Of a stretch of 64,000 nt of DNA, positions 56,401 through 64,000 are shown piece by piece. The DNA is from Terrabacter sp. Root181 (lineage in GTDB: Bacteria; Actinomycetota; Actinomycetes; Actinomycetales; Dermatophilaceae). The notes beneath the pieces are model-generated. The model did not search any database and was not told the origin of the DNA. It was given only the letters and a program-made list of their open reading frames with translations. The position numbers and the translations under genes were made by a program. The first letter of the stretch is position 1. Every line of letters starts with the position of its first letter. Where the stretch lies: positions 248,001-312,000 of the forward strand of contig NZ_LMHU01000005.1 of assembly GCF_001428505.1 (NCBI RefSeq), read 5' to 3'.

Positions 56401-56586
56401 CCGGCCAGCGTAGGCGCGGAGCGGGCACGACGGCATCCGACCAAGGTCTCGTCCGCGACCGCCGACGGGCCCCGACCCTGAGCGCCGACCCTGACTCCGG
56501 TCAGGGTTGGATGCGACCTTGGTAGGGGTCGGAATCAGGCTTGTGACGGATGTGCGACCCCCTCCTCGTTCGGGAGGGTGGAGCCC
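56401..56586. promoter_or_regulatory. Divergent promoter region of kinase and ABC exporter
   Basis: The 186-bp gap has ATCCGACCAAGGTC near 56436 and GACCTTGGTAGGGGTCGG near 56514, an interrupted inverted repeat, and CCGACCCTGA/TCAGGGTTGG near 56484-56510, a second one around ACTCCGG. These are candidate sites for the response regulator. GGGAGGG lies 9 nt before the ATG at 56587. Confidence 0.45.
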
Positions 56587-57486
56587 ATGATCACAGTGGA
56601 ACGACTCACCAAGCGCTACGGCCCGTTCACGGCCGTCGACGACGTCTCGTTCGACGTCAAGCCGGGCCTCGTCACCGGCTTCCTCGGCCCCAACGGTGCC
56701 GGCAAGACGACCGCGATGCGCGTCATGGCCGGCCTGACCCCTGCCACATCGGGGCGGGCCACGGTGCTCGGCAAGCCGTATGCCGCGCTGCCCAACCCGG
56801 GCCGCCACGTCGGCCTCCTGCTCGACGCCTCCGCCCAGCACGCCGGCCGCACCGGCCGTGAGGTGCTGACCCTCGGTGCGATCCTCATGGGCGTCGGCAA
56901 GGACCGCGTCGACGAGATGGTCGAGCTCGTGGGCCTCACCGAGAAGGAGGCGAACCGCCGGGTCCGCAACTACTCCCTCGGCATGCGCCAGCGCCTCGGC
57001 ATCGCGCACGCCCTGCTCGGCGACCCCGAGGTGCTCATCCTCGACGAGCCGGCCAACGGTCTCGACCCCGCCGGCATCCGCTGGATGCGCGACCTGCTCC
57101 GCGGCTACGCCAACGAGGGCGGCACGGTGCTGCTCAGCTCGCACCTGCTCAACGAGATCGAGCGCGTCGCCGACGAGATCATCGTCATCGGCCACGGCAA
57201 GATCGTCGCCCAGGGCACCAAGGACGAGCTGCTCGCCGGTGCCGGCACCTACACCCGCTCCACCGACGACGACGCCCTCATGGCCGCGCTCGCCGAGGCC
57301 TCGATCGTCGCCCAGCGCACCCCGACGGGTGGCCTGCAGGTCGAGGCCGAGCCGATCGCCGTCGGCCGCGTCGCCGTCGCCCACCAGATCGTCCTGACCG
57401 AGCTGCGCGGCGCCGACAGCCGGGGTCTCGAGGAGATGTTCCTCGACCTCACGGCCGACGCCGCCCGAGAGGAGGTGGCGGCATGA
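56587..57486 (+). CDS. ABC transporter ATP-binding protein
   Basis: A 299-residue ABC-2-type exporter ATPase. It starts MITVERLTKRYGPFTAVDDV, Walker A is GFLGPNGAGKTTAMRVMAG near residues 33-51, the signature is NYSLGMRQRLGIAHALLGDP near 132-151 and Walker B LILDEPANGLDPAGIRWM near 154-171. The C-terminal 75 residues fit the accessory domain of multidrug/antibiotic exporter ATPases. ATG 56587 is preferred to an in-frame GTG at 56578. The stop overlaps the permease ATG. It is divergent from the two-component genes, which probably regulate it. Confidence 0.92.
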   Translation: MITVERLTKRYGPFTAVDDVSFDVKPGLVTGFLGPNGAGKTTAMRVMAGLTPATSGRATVLGKPYAALPNPGRHVGLLLDASAQHAGRTGREVLTLGAILMGVGKDRVDEMVELVGLTEKEANRRVRNYSLGMRQRLGIAHALLGDPEVLILDEPANGLDPAGIRWMRDLLRGYANEGGTVLLSSHLLNEIERVADEIIVIGHGKIVAQGTKDELLAGAGTYTRSTDDDALMAALAEASIVAQRTPTGGLQVEAEPIAVGRVAVAHQIVLTELRGADSRGLEEMFLDLTADAAREEVAA

Positions 57487-58340
57487 CCGCGACCACGAGC
57501 ACGACCACGACGACGCCCACCGCGGCTCCCGTCTCCAAGAACGCCGAGTCGGCGCTGCCGACGCACGCCACGATCCCGAGCCGCATCGCCGGTCCGCGGC
57601 CGACGACCGGGGTCCCGTTCGGCCGCCTCGTCCACGTCGAGCTGCGCAAGATGCTCGACACCCGTGCCGGCCGCTGGCTCCTCATCGGCATCGGCGCGAT
57701 CATCGCGGTCGCCCTGACGATCATGTTCTTCAACGAGGGCGGCCAGCACGCCTTCGGCGAGTACCTCCAGGCCACGACGATGCCCATGGCGCTCATCCTC
57801 CCGGTCGTCGGCATCCTCGCCGTGACGTCCGAGTGGAGCCAGCGCACAGGCCTCGTCACCTTCGGCCTCGAGCCGCGCCGCATCCGCATCGCCTGGGCCA
57901 AGCTCCTGTCGGCGCTCCTCGTCGGCGTGTGCGCCTTCGCGCTGTCGCTGGTGCTCGCCGCGCTCGCGCACCAGGCCGCGATCACCTTCCGCGGCATCAC
58001 CGGCGACTGGTCGATGGACGCCCTCGTGCTCCTCGGCGCCGGCGGCTACGTGCTGCTCGGCATCGCCCAGGGCGTCGGCTTCGGCATGCTCTTCAAGAAC
58101 ACGCCGGCCGCCGTCGTCGTCTTCTTCGTCCTGCCGACCGCGTGGTCGATCCTCGGCTCGATGGTGTCGTGGCTCGGCGATGCCGCGACGTGGCTCGACA
58201 TGAACCAGACGATGCAGCCGCTCTTCGAGGGATCGCTGACGAGCGCCCAGTGGGCCCACCTCGCCACCTCGGTCGCCGTCTGGGTCGTCGCGCCCCTCGC
58301 CGTCGGCATCTGGCGCCTGACCCGCGCCGAGGTGAAGTAG
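57483..58340 (+). CDS. ABC-2 type permease
   Basis: A 285-residue permease. The first 45 residues are a Thr/Pro-rich cytoplasmic stretch, then RLVHVELRKMLDTRAGRWLL near residues 48-67 leads into the first span. About six membrane segments follow: near 66-85, 98-118, 140-165, 180-205, 208-232 and 258-280. The TSEWSQRTGLVTFGLEPRR element near 115-133 is typical of ABC-2 permeases of antibiotic or lantibiotic exporters. The ATG overlaps the ATPase stop. The exported molecule is unknown. Confidence 0.88.
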   Translation: MTATTSTTTTTPTAAPVSKNAESALPTHATIPSRIAGPRPTTGVPFGRLVHVELRKMLDTRAGRWLLIGIGAIIAVALTIMFFNEGGQHAFGEYLQATTMPMALILPVVGILAVTSEWSQRTGLVTFGLEPRRIRIAWAKLLSALLVGVCAFALSLVLAALAHQAAITFRGITGDWSMDALVLLGAGGYVLLGIAQGVGFGMLFKNTPAAVVVFFVLPTAWSILGSMVSWLGDAATWLDMNQTMQPLFEGSLTSAQWAHLATSVAVWVVAPLAVGIWRLTRAEVK

Positions 58341-58356
58341 CACCTCACCACGAACA

Positions 58357-58399
58357 AGAGGTATGCCGTGTGCCTGACGGGGGCACACGGCATACCTCT
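58357..58399. terminator. Strong bidirectional terminator after the ABC exporter
   Basis: AGAGGTATGCCGTGTGCC (58357-58374) and GGCACACGGCATACCTCT (58382-58399) form a perfect 18-bp stem with a 7-nt loop. It lies between the convergent permease and catalase genes and contains the window's GTATGCC heptamer on both arms. Confidence 0.9.
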
Positions 58400-58425
58400 G
58401 CCTGTAGCTGGGGTGAAACGCGCTG

Positions 58426-60012
58426 TCAGTGGGCGGCGTTCGTCTTCGTCTCGACGATCGGGTCGTCGACGACCTTGGCGTCGTCGGCGTCGCCGCCCGG
58501 GTTCGGGCCACCGAGCCCGGCCCGGACGAGCTCCTCGATCTGCTTGCCGGTCTCGGCGTCGACGCTCTTCCAGTAGTCGAAGGCGCGCTCGAGCACCGGT
58601 GACCTCACGCCGCCGAGGAGGTGGCCGGCCACCGTCTCGGTGAACGCCTCGCGCTGGGCGTCGTCCCACACATCGCGGACGAGCATGCCCGGCTGGCCGA
58701 AGTCGTCGTCGTCCTCGCGCAGCGTGTAGGCCTGACGCACCATGGCGCCGTCGGTCTCCCAGCCCTCCTCGACCTCGCCGACGTGGTCGGCGTAGCCGCG
58801 ACCCTCGCTGTTCGGCGCGTAGACCGGTGCGTCGCCGTGGTGGTCGTAGGCCATCGGTCCGTCCTGCTGGTAGGTGTTGAGGTCGTCGACACGGGGCCGG
58901 TTGACCGGCAGCTGGAGGTAGTTCGGGCCGATCCGGTAGCGGTGGGTGTCGCCGTAGGCGAAGACGCGGCCGAGGAGCATCTTGTCGGGCGAGAAGCCGA
59001 TGCCGGGCACGACCGCCGACGGCTCGAACGCCGCCTGCTCGATCTGCGCGAAGAAGTTGTCGGGGTTGCGGTTCAGGGTCATCGTGCCGACCGTGATGAG
59101 CGGGTAGTCGCCGTGCGGCCACACCTTCGTCAGGTCGAACGGGTTGAGGTGGTAGGTCTTCGCGTCTTCGTAGGGCATCGCCTGGATCGACAGCGTCCAG
59201 CTCGGGAAGTCGCCGGCCTCGATCGCGTCGTAGAGGTCGCGGCGGTGGTGGTCGGCGTCCTGCCCGGCGATGCGCTCCGCCTCGGCGCCGGTGAGTCCCT
59301 CCACGCCCTGGTTGCTGTGGAAGTGGTACTTGACCCAGTGCTTCTCGCCGGCCTCGTTGACCCAGAGGAAGGTGTGGCTGCCGTAGCCGTTCATGTGGCG
59401 GAACGTCCTCGGGATGCCGCGGTCACCCATGAGGTAGGTGACCTGGTGGGCCGACTCGGGGTTGAGGCTCCAGAAGTCCCACTGCATGTGGTTGTCGCGC
59501 AGGCCCGAGCCGCCGCGACGCTTCTGGCTGCGGATGAAGTGCGGGAACTTCATCGTGTCGCGGATGAAGAAGACCGGGGTGTTGTTGCCGACGAGGTCGT
59601 AGTTTCCCTCGGTCGTGTAGAACTTCAGCGCGAAGCCGCGCGGGTCGCGCCACGTGTCCGGGCTGCCCTGCTCGCCGGCGACCGTCGAGAAGCGCGCGAG
59701 CATCTCGGTCGTCACGCCCGGCTGGAAGAGGGCGGCCTTCGTGTAGGCCGACACGTCCTCGGTCGTCTCGAACGTGCCGAAGGCGCCGGAGCCCTTGGCG
59801 TGCACGTTGCGCTCCGGGATGCGCTCACGGTTGAAGTGCGCCATCTGGTTGAGGAAGTGGTGGTCGTGCAGCAGGATCGGGCCGTCCGGGCCGACCGTGA
59901 GCGAGTTGCGGTCGCTCGGCGCCGGCGCTCCGTTGTCGGTGTGCGACCCGAGTCGCGCCTCGTCGCTCGGTGCCGTCTCGATGGACTCGCGGGACTTCGT
60001 GCTCTCACTCAT
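58426..60012 (-). CDS. katA: Monofunctional haem catalase
   Basis: A 528-residue catalase that turns H2O2 into water and oxygen. The distal active-site His is in [20 protein letters not shown] near residues 62-81, the Asn in [20 protein letters not shown] near 138-157, and the proximal haem Tyr in [19 protein letters not shown] near 348-366. The C-terminal 45 residues are variable. The length is that of a small-subunit (clade 3-like) catalase with a short tail. The ATG at 60012 has GGAGC 5 nt upstream. It stands alone; I saw no adjacent OxyR or Fur-type gene. Confidence 0.93.
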   Translation of the reverse strand: MSESTKSRESIETAPSDEARLGSHTDNGAPAPSDRNSLTVGPDGPILLHDHHFLNQMAHFNRERIPERNVHAKGSGAFGTFETTEDVSAYTKAALFQPGVTTEMLARFSTVAGEQGSPDTWRDPRGFALKFYTTEGNYDLVGNNTPVFFIRDTMKFPHFIRSQKRRGGSGLRDNHMQWDFWSLNPESAHQVTYLMGDRGIPRTFRHMNGYGSHTFLWVNEAGEKHWVKYHFHSNQGVEGLTGAEAERIAGQDADHHRRDLYDAIEAGDFPSWTLSIQAMPYEDAKTYHLNPFDLTKVWPHGDYPLITVGTMTLNRNPDNFFAQIEQAAFEPSAVVPGIGFSPDKMLLGRVFAYGDTHRYRIGPNYLQLPVNRPRVDDLNTYQQDGPMAYDHHGDAPVYAPNSEGRGYADHVGEVEEGWETDGAMVRQAYTLREDDDDFGQPGMLVRDVWDDAQREAFTETVAGHLLGGVRSPVLERAFDYWKSVDAETGKQIEELVRAGLGGPNPGGDADDAKVVDDPIVETKTNAAH

Positions 60013-60066
60013 GTCTGCTCCTTCGACGTCTGTACAGGGGCCATACCCAGTCGGCACCGGCGGTCC

Positions 60067-60078
60067 TAGAGTCGGGAC
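60067..60078 (+). promoter_or_regulatory. Leaderless -10 box of the 60079 lipoprotein gene
   Basis: TAGAGT at 60067-60072 ends 6 nt before ATG 60079. Confidence 0.5.
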
Positions 60079-60612
60079 ATGAGGCTGCGCCGTGTCGTCG
60101 AGGCAGCGCCGGTGCTGCTCGGGGTGGCCTCGGTGGTGTTGGCGGCCGGGTGCACGACCGGCGGAGTGGCACGCGGGTCGCCGACGGGTGAGGTCTCGGT
60201 GGGGCGCACGACGCCCGAGGTGTCGTTGACGCCGGTCGACCCCGGGCCGCCGCCCGTGGTGACGGTGCCGCCGCCGGTGTCGGGCGAGGTGGCGCGGGTC
60301 GTCGTGACGAAGCAGGGCTCGGGCAAGGCGTTCCGCAACGTGCCCGGCGAGCCGGTGGCCGAGGGCCGCACCTACACGGTCGAGGTGGCGTGTGCCGCCG
60401 GTCGGGCGACGGAAGGGTCGAGCTATGCGGTCTACGACGCCGCGCCCGGCACGTGGGGCCACGGTGAGCCGCTGTACTCCCGGCCGTTCGTCTGCGACGG
60501 CGCGGTCCAGCGCACCGTGCACCTCGGCCTGCCGGCCGGACGGGTCCAGATCGACGTCCGCGGCCTCCCCGCGGACGCCGTGACGGCATACGCCCTCATC
60601 CGCCCCGAGTAG
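60079..60612 (+). CDS. Small secreted lipoprotein
   Basis: A 177-residue predicted lipoprotein. The signal [20 protein letters not shown] ends with the lipobox LAAGCTTGG (Cys near residue 25). A Pro/Val/Thr-rich linker spans about 35-70. The rest is a small beta-rich domain, with [20 protein letters not shown] near 97-116 and [20 protein letters not shown] near 137-156, where two Cys could form a disulfide. The family and role are unknown. The start is leaderless. It is divergent from the catalase gene. Confidence 0.78.
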   Translation: MRLRRVVEAAPVLLGVASVVLAAGCTTGGVARGSPTGEVSVGRTTPEVSLTPVDPGPPPVVTVPPPVSGEVARVVVTKQGSGKAFRNVPGEPVAEGRTYTVEVACAAGRATEGSSYAVYDAAPGTWGHGEPLYSRPFVCDGAVQRTVHLGLPAGRVQIDVRGLPADAVTAYALIRPE

Positions 60613-60718
60613 TCGAGCCATCGCCCCGCCCACTCGAGCTGGGGGAGGGTGGGGGACCGCGGGGCTGCGGGTGGGGGTGCCCACGGGATCTCGGTCGTGG
60701 GGCCGCGTGGCGCGCGGA

Positions 60719-60731
60719 TAGGCTGGCCCGC
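60719..60731 (+). promoter_or_regulatory. Leaderless -10 box of serS
   Basis: TAGGCT at 60719-60724 ends 7 nt before GTG 60732. Confidence 0.5.
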
Positions 60732-62054
60732 GTGATCGACATCAAGCTCGTGCGCGACGAACCCGACCGGGTCCGCGCCTCGCAACAGGCCCGTGGAGAG
60801 GACCCGGGGATCGTGGACGCGATCCTCGCCGCCGACGAGCGTCGTCGATCGTCCCTCGGTGACTTCGAGAAGCTCCGCGCCGAGCAGAAGACCGTCAGCA
60901 AGTCGGTGGGCGCTGCCATGGGCGCCTTCCAGAAGGCGAAGAAGTCGGGCGCCGCCGACGCCGACCACCTCGAGAAGGTGGCGCACGAGGCGCGGGCGCA
61001 CGCCGGCACGCTGAGCGAGCAGGTCAAGTCGCTCGAGAGTGACGCCGACGAGGCCGGGGCCGAGCTCGAGCGCCTGCTCCGCCGGGTCGGCAACGTCATC
61101 ATCGACGGTGTCCCCGTCGGCGGCGAGGACGACTACGTCGTGCTCGAGACCGTCGGTGCGCCCAGGGACTTCGCGGCCGAGGGCTTCGAGCCGCTCGACC
61201 ACCTGGCGCTCGGCGAGAAGCTCGGCGCCATCGACATGGAGCGCGGCGCCAAGGTCGGCGGCGCTCGTTTCTACTACCTCACCGGCGTCGGTGCGCTCCT
61301 CGAGCTGGCGCTGCTCAACATGGCGATGGCGCAGGCGACCGCGGCCGGCTTCACGCCGATGATCACGCCGACGCTCGCGCGCCCCGAGGTCATGGTCGGC
61401 GCCGGCTTCATGGATGCGCACGCCGAGGAGGTCTACCGCCTCGAGGCCGACGACCTCTACCTCACCGGCACCTCGGAGGTCGCCCTCGCCGGCTACCACT
61501 CCGACGAGATCATCGACCTGACGAACGGCCCGAAGAGGTATGCCGGGTGGTCGGCCTGCTACCGCCGCGAGGCCGGGTCGCACGGCAAGGACACCCGCGG
61601 CATCATCCGCGTGCACCAGTTCCACAAGGTCGAGATGTTCAGCTACTGCCGTCCCGAGGACGCCGAGGCCGAGCACCAGCGCCTGCTCGCCTGGGAGCGC
61701 GAGATGCTCGCCAAGATCGAGGTGCCCTACCGCATCATCGACACGGCGGCCGGTGACCTCGGTGGCCCCGCGGCGCGCAAGTTCGACTGCGAGGCCTGGG
61801 TCCCGACGCAGGGCAAGTACCGCGAGCTGACGTCGACGTCGAACTGCACGACGTTCCAGGCGCGCCGGCTGAACACGCGTGAGCGCGACCCGAACGGCTC
61901 GGGCACCCGCGCCGTCGCAACCCTCAACGGCACCCTCGGCACGACGCGCTGGCTCGTCGCGATCCTCGAGAACCACCAGCAGCCCGACGGCTCGGTCCGC
62001 GTCCCCGAGGCCCTGCGCCCCTTCCTCGGACTCGAGGTCCTCCGGCCCGTGTGA
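60732..62054 (+). CDS. serS: Seryl-tRNA synthetase
   Basis: A 440-residue class II aminoacyl-tRNA synthetase that charges tRNA-Ser and tRNA-Sec. The N-terminus [20 protein letters not shown] opens a coiled-coil arm (about residues 25-110) that grips the tRNA. Motif 2 is [20 protein letters not shown] near 275-294 and motif 3 [20 protein letters not shown] near 393-412; the serine-binding [13 protein letters not shown] is near 369-381. The GTG at 60732 appears leaderless. A hairpin terminator starts at the stop codon. In many actinobacteria it adjoins pheA, but not here. Confidence 0.96.
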   Translation: MIDIKLVRDEPDRVRASQQARGEDPGIVDAILAADERRRSSLGDFEKLRAEQKTVSKSVGAAMGAFQKAKKSGAADADHLEKVAHEARAHAGTLSEQVKSLESDADEAGAELERLLRRVGNVIIDGVPVGGEDDYVVLETVGAPRDFAAEGFEPLDHLALGEKLGAIDMERGAKVGGARFYYLTGVGALLELALLNMAMAQATAAGFTPMITPTLARPEVMVGAGFMDAHAEEVYRLEADDLYLTGTSEVALAGYHSDEIIDLTNGPKRYAGWSACYRREAGSHGKDTRGIIRVHQFHKVEMFSYCRPEDAEAEHQRLLAWEREMLAKIEVPYRIIDTAAGDLGGPAARKFDCEAWVPTQGKYRELTSTSNCTTFQARRLNTRERDPNGSGTRAVATLNGTLGTTRWLVAILENHQQPDGSVRVPEALRPFLGLEVLRPV

Positions 62055-62091
62055 GGTGATCCGCTGCGACCTTTCGCACGCAGATCACCTC
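62053..62091 (+). terminator. serS terminator
   Basis: GAGGTGATC (62053-62061) and GATCACCTC (62083-62091) form a perfect 9-bp outer stem, with GCTGCG and CGCACGC pairing partly inside. It overlaps the serS stop codon. Confidence 0.75.
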
Positions 62092-62300
62092 AAACCGGGG
62101 CTCTGTTGCGCGTGGCCGTGGCATCTACGCAGGTCAACGGGGTTGTTCGGCGTTGTGCTGTGAGCTGTCTGAGGCCGTGCTAGCGTTCGCCCGGCTGTCG
62201 GCTGCAGGTGATGACCAAGCACCCGCCGACCAGCCACCCAACCACCTTCGGCGCCGGCCGCTCCGGGCTGCCCACGCGCCATGACCACAGGGGACTGCCC
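62092..62300 (+). promoter_or_regulatory. Upstream region of the Ig-repeat protein
   Basis: The gap between the serS terminator and the GTG at 62301 has no gene. A lower-GC part (GGGGTTGTTCGGCGTTGTGC near 62138) followed by GTGCTAGCGTTC near 62177-62188 is the likely promoter. AGGGGA lies 6 nt before GTG 62301. Confidence 0.4.
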
Positions 62301-64000
62301 GTGTCATCAAAGCCTGCCCTGCGACCGCCGGCGGGGGTGTCACGTCCCGCCGCGGGGCGGCGACAGTCCTCCGTCGTCGTCGCCCTCCTCGTCGCTCTCG
62401 TCGCCTCACTCTTCGGTGCCAGCCCGGCGCTCGCGGACGAGCTGCCGCCAGTGGTCCCGGCCGCGACCGTCTCCATCTCCGGTGACGCCAGTGTCGGTCA
62501 GACCGTCACGGCCGAGCCGGGGACCTGGGGCCCCGACGGCGTGACCCTCGCCTACACCTGGTTCGCGGACGATGTGCCCGTCGACGGGCAGACGGAGCCG
62601 GAGCTCGCGCTCGCGCCCGACCTGCTCGGCAGGGCGCTCACGGTCCGCGTCACCGGCTCGGCCGACGGCTACGCGCCGGCCAGCAAGGACTCGGACCCGG
62701 TCACGGTTGCTGCCGGCACGCTCGGCAGCACGCCGGTCCCGACCGTCACCGGAGTGGCCCAGGTGGGCAGTCCGCTGGTGGCCGAGACCGGCACCTGGGA
62801 CCAGGGTGTCACCGTCAGCTATCAGTGGCTCGCAGACGCCTCGCCGATCCCGGACGCGACCGCGTCCAGGTTCACGCCGCACGCCGCGCACCGTGGATCG
62901 ACGATCACGGTCGAGGTGACCGGCGCGCTGACCGGCTACGCGTCCGTGACGAAGAGCAGCACCCCGACGTCCGCCGTCGCGCTCGGAGACCTGGTCGAGG
63001 GTGTTCCGACGATCACGGGGACGGCCCGCGTCGGCCAGACCCTTGTCGGGCAGACGGGCACGTGGTCTCCGGTCCCCGGCTTCACCTACCAGTGGTTCGT
63101 CGATGGCAAGCCGATCTCGGACGCGACCGGGACGACCTTCGTGCCCCAGTCCGCGCACCAGGGCAAGGCCGTGACGTTCGAGGTCACCGGGACGCTGGCA
63201 GGCTACGAATCGCGTGGTGCGACCACCGCGCCGGTCGTCATCGGCGCCGGCGCCTACAGCTCCACCCCGGTTCCCACCATCAGCGGAACCGCTCGTGTGG
63301 GCACCACGCTGACAGCGGCCACGGGCGCCTGGGCCCCGACCCCGGCCTTCTCGTACCAGTGGTACGCCGATGGCGTGGCCGTCACCGGGGCGACGAACTC
63401 GTGGTTCACGCCACAGGCAGCGCATCGGGGCAAGCGCCTCTCGGTCAGCGTCACGAGCACCCTCTCGGGCTACCCGACGACCGCCCGGACCTCGGCGCAG
63501 ACGGCTGCGGTCGCGTACGGCGTCTTCACTGCGGCTCCCACCCCCACCATCAGCGGCACGGCGCGGGTCGGGGTGACGCTCAAGGCGGTTCCCGGCGCCT
63601 GGTCCCCGGGAGCCACCCTGAGCTACCAGTGGCGAGCCGACGGCGCGGCGGTCACCGGCGCAACGAACTCGTGGTTCACGGTGCAGGCCGCCCAGCGCGC
63701 CAAGCGCATCACCGTGACCGTCACGGCCCGACGTGACGGGTTCACGACCGCGACACGCACCTCTGCGGCAACTGCGACGGTGGCGTACGGCGTCTTCACG
63801 ACGGCCCCGACTCCGCGCATCACGGGGTACCCGCAGATCGGCTGGACCCTCACGGCCACCGCGGGCACCTGGGCACCCTGGGCATCGCTCAGCTACCAGT
63901 GGAAGGCCAACGGGGTCGTCATCAAGGGCGCCACGGCCAGCACGTACAAGCCGGTCTCCGCCGACTTCGCCAAGCGGATCACGGTCACCGTGACGGCCAA
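62301..64000 (+). CDS. Secreted protein with tandem Ig-like repeats (partial, runs off the end)
   Basis: The reading frame is open from GTG 62301 to the window end (566 codons) with no stop. AGGGGA lies 6 nt before the GTG. Residues about 23-47 are a signal peptide (VVVALLVALVASLFGASPAL-ADE). Then come at least six repeats of about 85-90 residues, each like PTISGTARVGTTLTAATGAW, YQWYADGVAVTGATNSWFTP and GKRLSVSVTSTLSGY, the last cut by the window edge. The Y-x-W core and the V-G-x-x-L opening mark bacterial Ig-like domains of surface proteins in actinobacteria. It may mediate contact with the wall or another cell. Its C-terminal domain or anchor is outside the window. Confidence 0.8.
   Translation, partial: MSSKPALRPPAGVSRPAAGRRQSSVVVALLVALVASLFGASPALADELPPVVPAATVSISGDASVGQTVTAEPGTWGPDGVTLAYTWFADDVPVDGQTEPELALAPDLLGRALTVRVTGSADGYAPASKDSDPVTVAAGTLGSTPVPTVTGVAQVGSPLVAETGTWDQGVTVSYQWLADASPIPDATASRFTPHAAHRGSTITVEVTGALTGYASVTKSSTPTSAVALGDLVEGVPTITGTARVGQTLVGQTGTWSPVPGFTYQWFVDGKPISDATGTTFVPQSAHQGKAVTFEVTGTLAGYESRGATTAPVVIGAGAYSSTPVPTISGTARVGTTLTAATGAWAPTPAFSYQWYADGVAVTGATNSWFTPQAAHRGKRLSVSVTSTLSGYPTTARTSAQTAAVAYGVFTAAPTPTISGTARVGVTLKAVPGAWSPGATLSYQWRADGAAVTGATNSWFTVQAAQRAKRITVTVTARRDGFTTATRTSAATATVAYGVFTTAPTPRITGYPQIGWTLTATAGTWAPWASLSYQWKANGVVIKGATASTYKPVSADFAKRITVTVTA

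Overview
The window is 64 kb of high-GC DNA with actinobacterial habits: strong C/G third positions, many GTG starts, ATGA/GTGA start-stop overlaps, and leaderless genes with a TANNNT box 6-8 nt before the start codon. Gene content (aerobic cobalamin genes, DUF5926, DUF4446-pheA, DUF2510, EfeUOB, F420-type oxidoreductases) fits Micrococcales, probably Intrasporangiaceae or a close family. This placement is an inference. I see no rRNA, tRNA, CRISPR array, insertion sequence, phage or plasmid gene.

Layout. 0-18.4 kb is a cobalamin region: end of cobL, cobM, a cobalamin riboswitch driving cbtB-cbtA-ferredoxin (cobalt uptake), a minus-strand cobG-cobH-cobIJ operon, a second riboswitch driving cobN, and a minus-strand cobQ-cobF operon in which CobF carries a fused GNAT acetyltransferase domain. 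Two CPBP intramembrane proteases (the second frameshifted), small hypotheticals, a VOC/HTH pair and a hydrolase lie between them. 18.4-28.9 kb holds a deazaflavin-type oxidoreductase, a PadR regulator with an inverted-repeat operator, an anti-sigma-like ATPase, a P-loop kinase/LLM-oxidoreductase fusion, DUF5926, a glycosyltransferase, pyrE, a large membrane protein, DUF4446, pheA and a peptidoglycan-binding lipoprotein.

29.0-34.7 kb is the most unusual region: an operon of a cytoplasmic S8 subtilase with seven GYWGGVG repeats, an ECF sigma factor, a small protein with a carboxypeptidase-regulatory-like fold, and a TPR-like/CHAT protease. Hairpins precede it and a repeated hairpin follows it. 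Its composition recalls the protease-sigma wiring of Craspase but there is no CRISPR part. I suggest it is a protease-controlled transcription-response or conflict module.

34.8-48.5 kb carries a flavin monooxygenase, a methyltransferase, DUF2461, an IdeR/DtxR-boxed efeUOB iron-uptake operon, a lipid kinase, DinB, a Gfo/Idh/MocA oxidoreductase, a two-gene graspetide (ATP-grasp RiPP) locus whose 58-aa precursor is described here, and a DUF998/DGPF/ECF42 sigma module. 48.5-64 kb contains lipoproteins, zwf, YihY, GlsB, an ABC-F protein with an attenuator-like leader, a two-component system next to an ABC-2 exporter, catalase, serS, and the start of a secreted protein with tandem Ig-like repeats that runs off the end.

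A window-wide signal is the 7-mer GTATGCC/GGCATAC, seen about 36 times, balanced between strands and achieved through otherwise rare codons (TAT, GCA).
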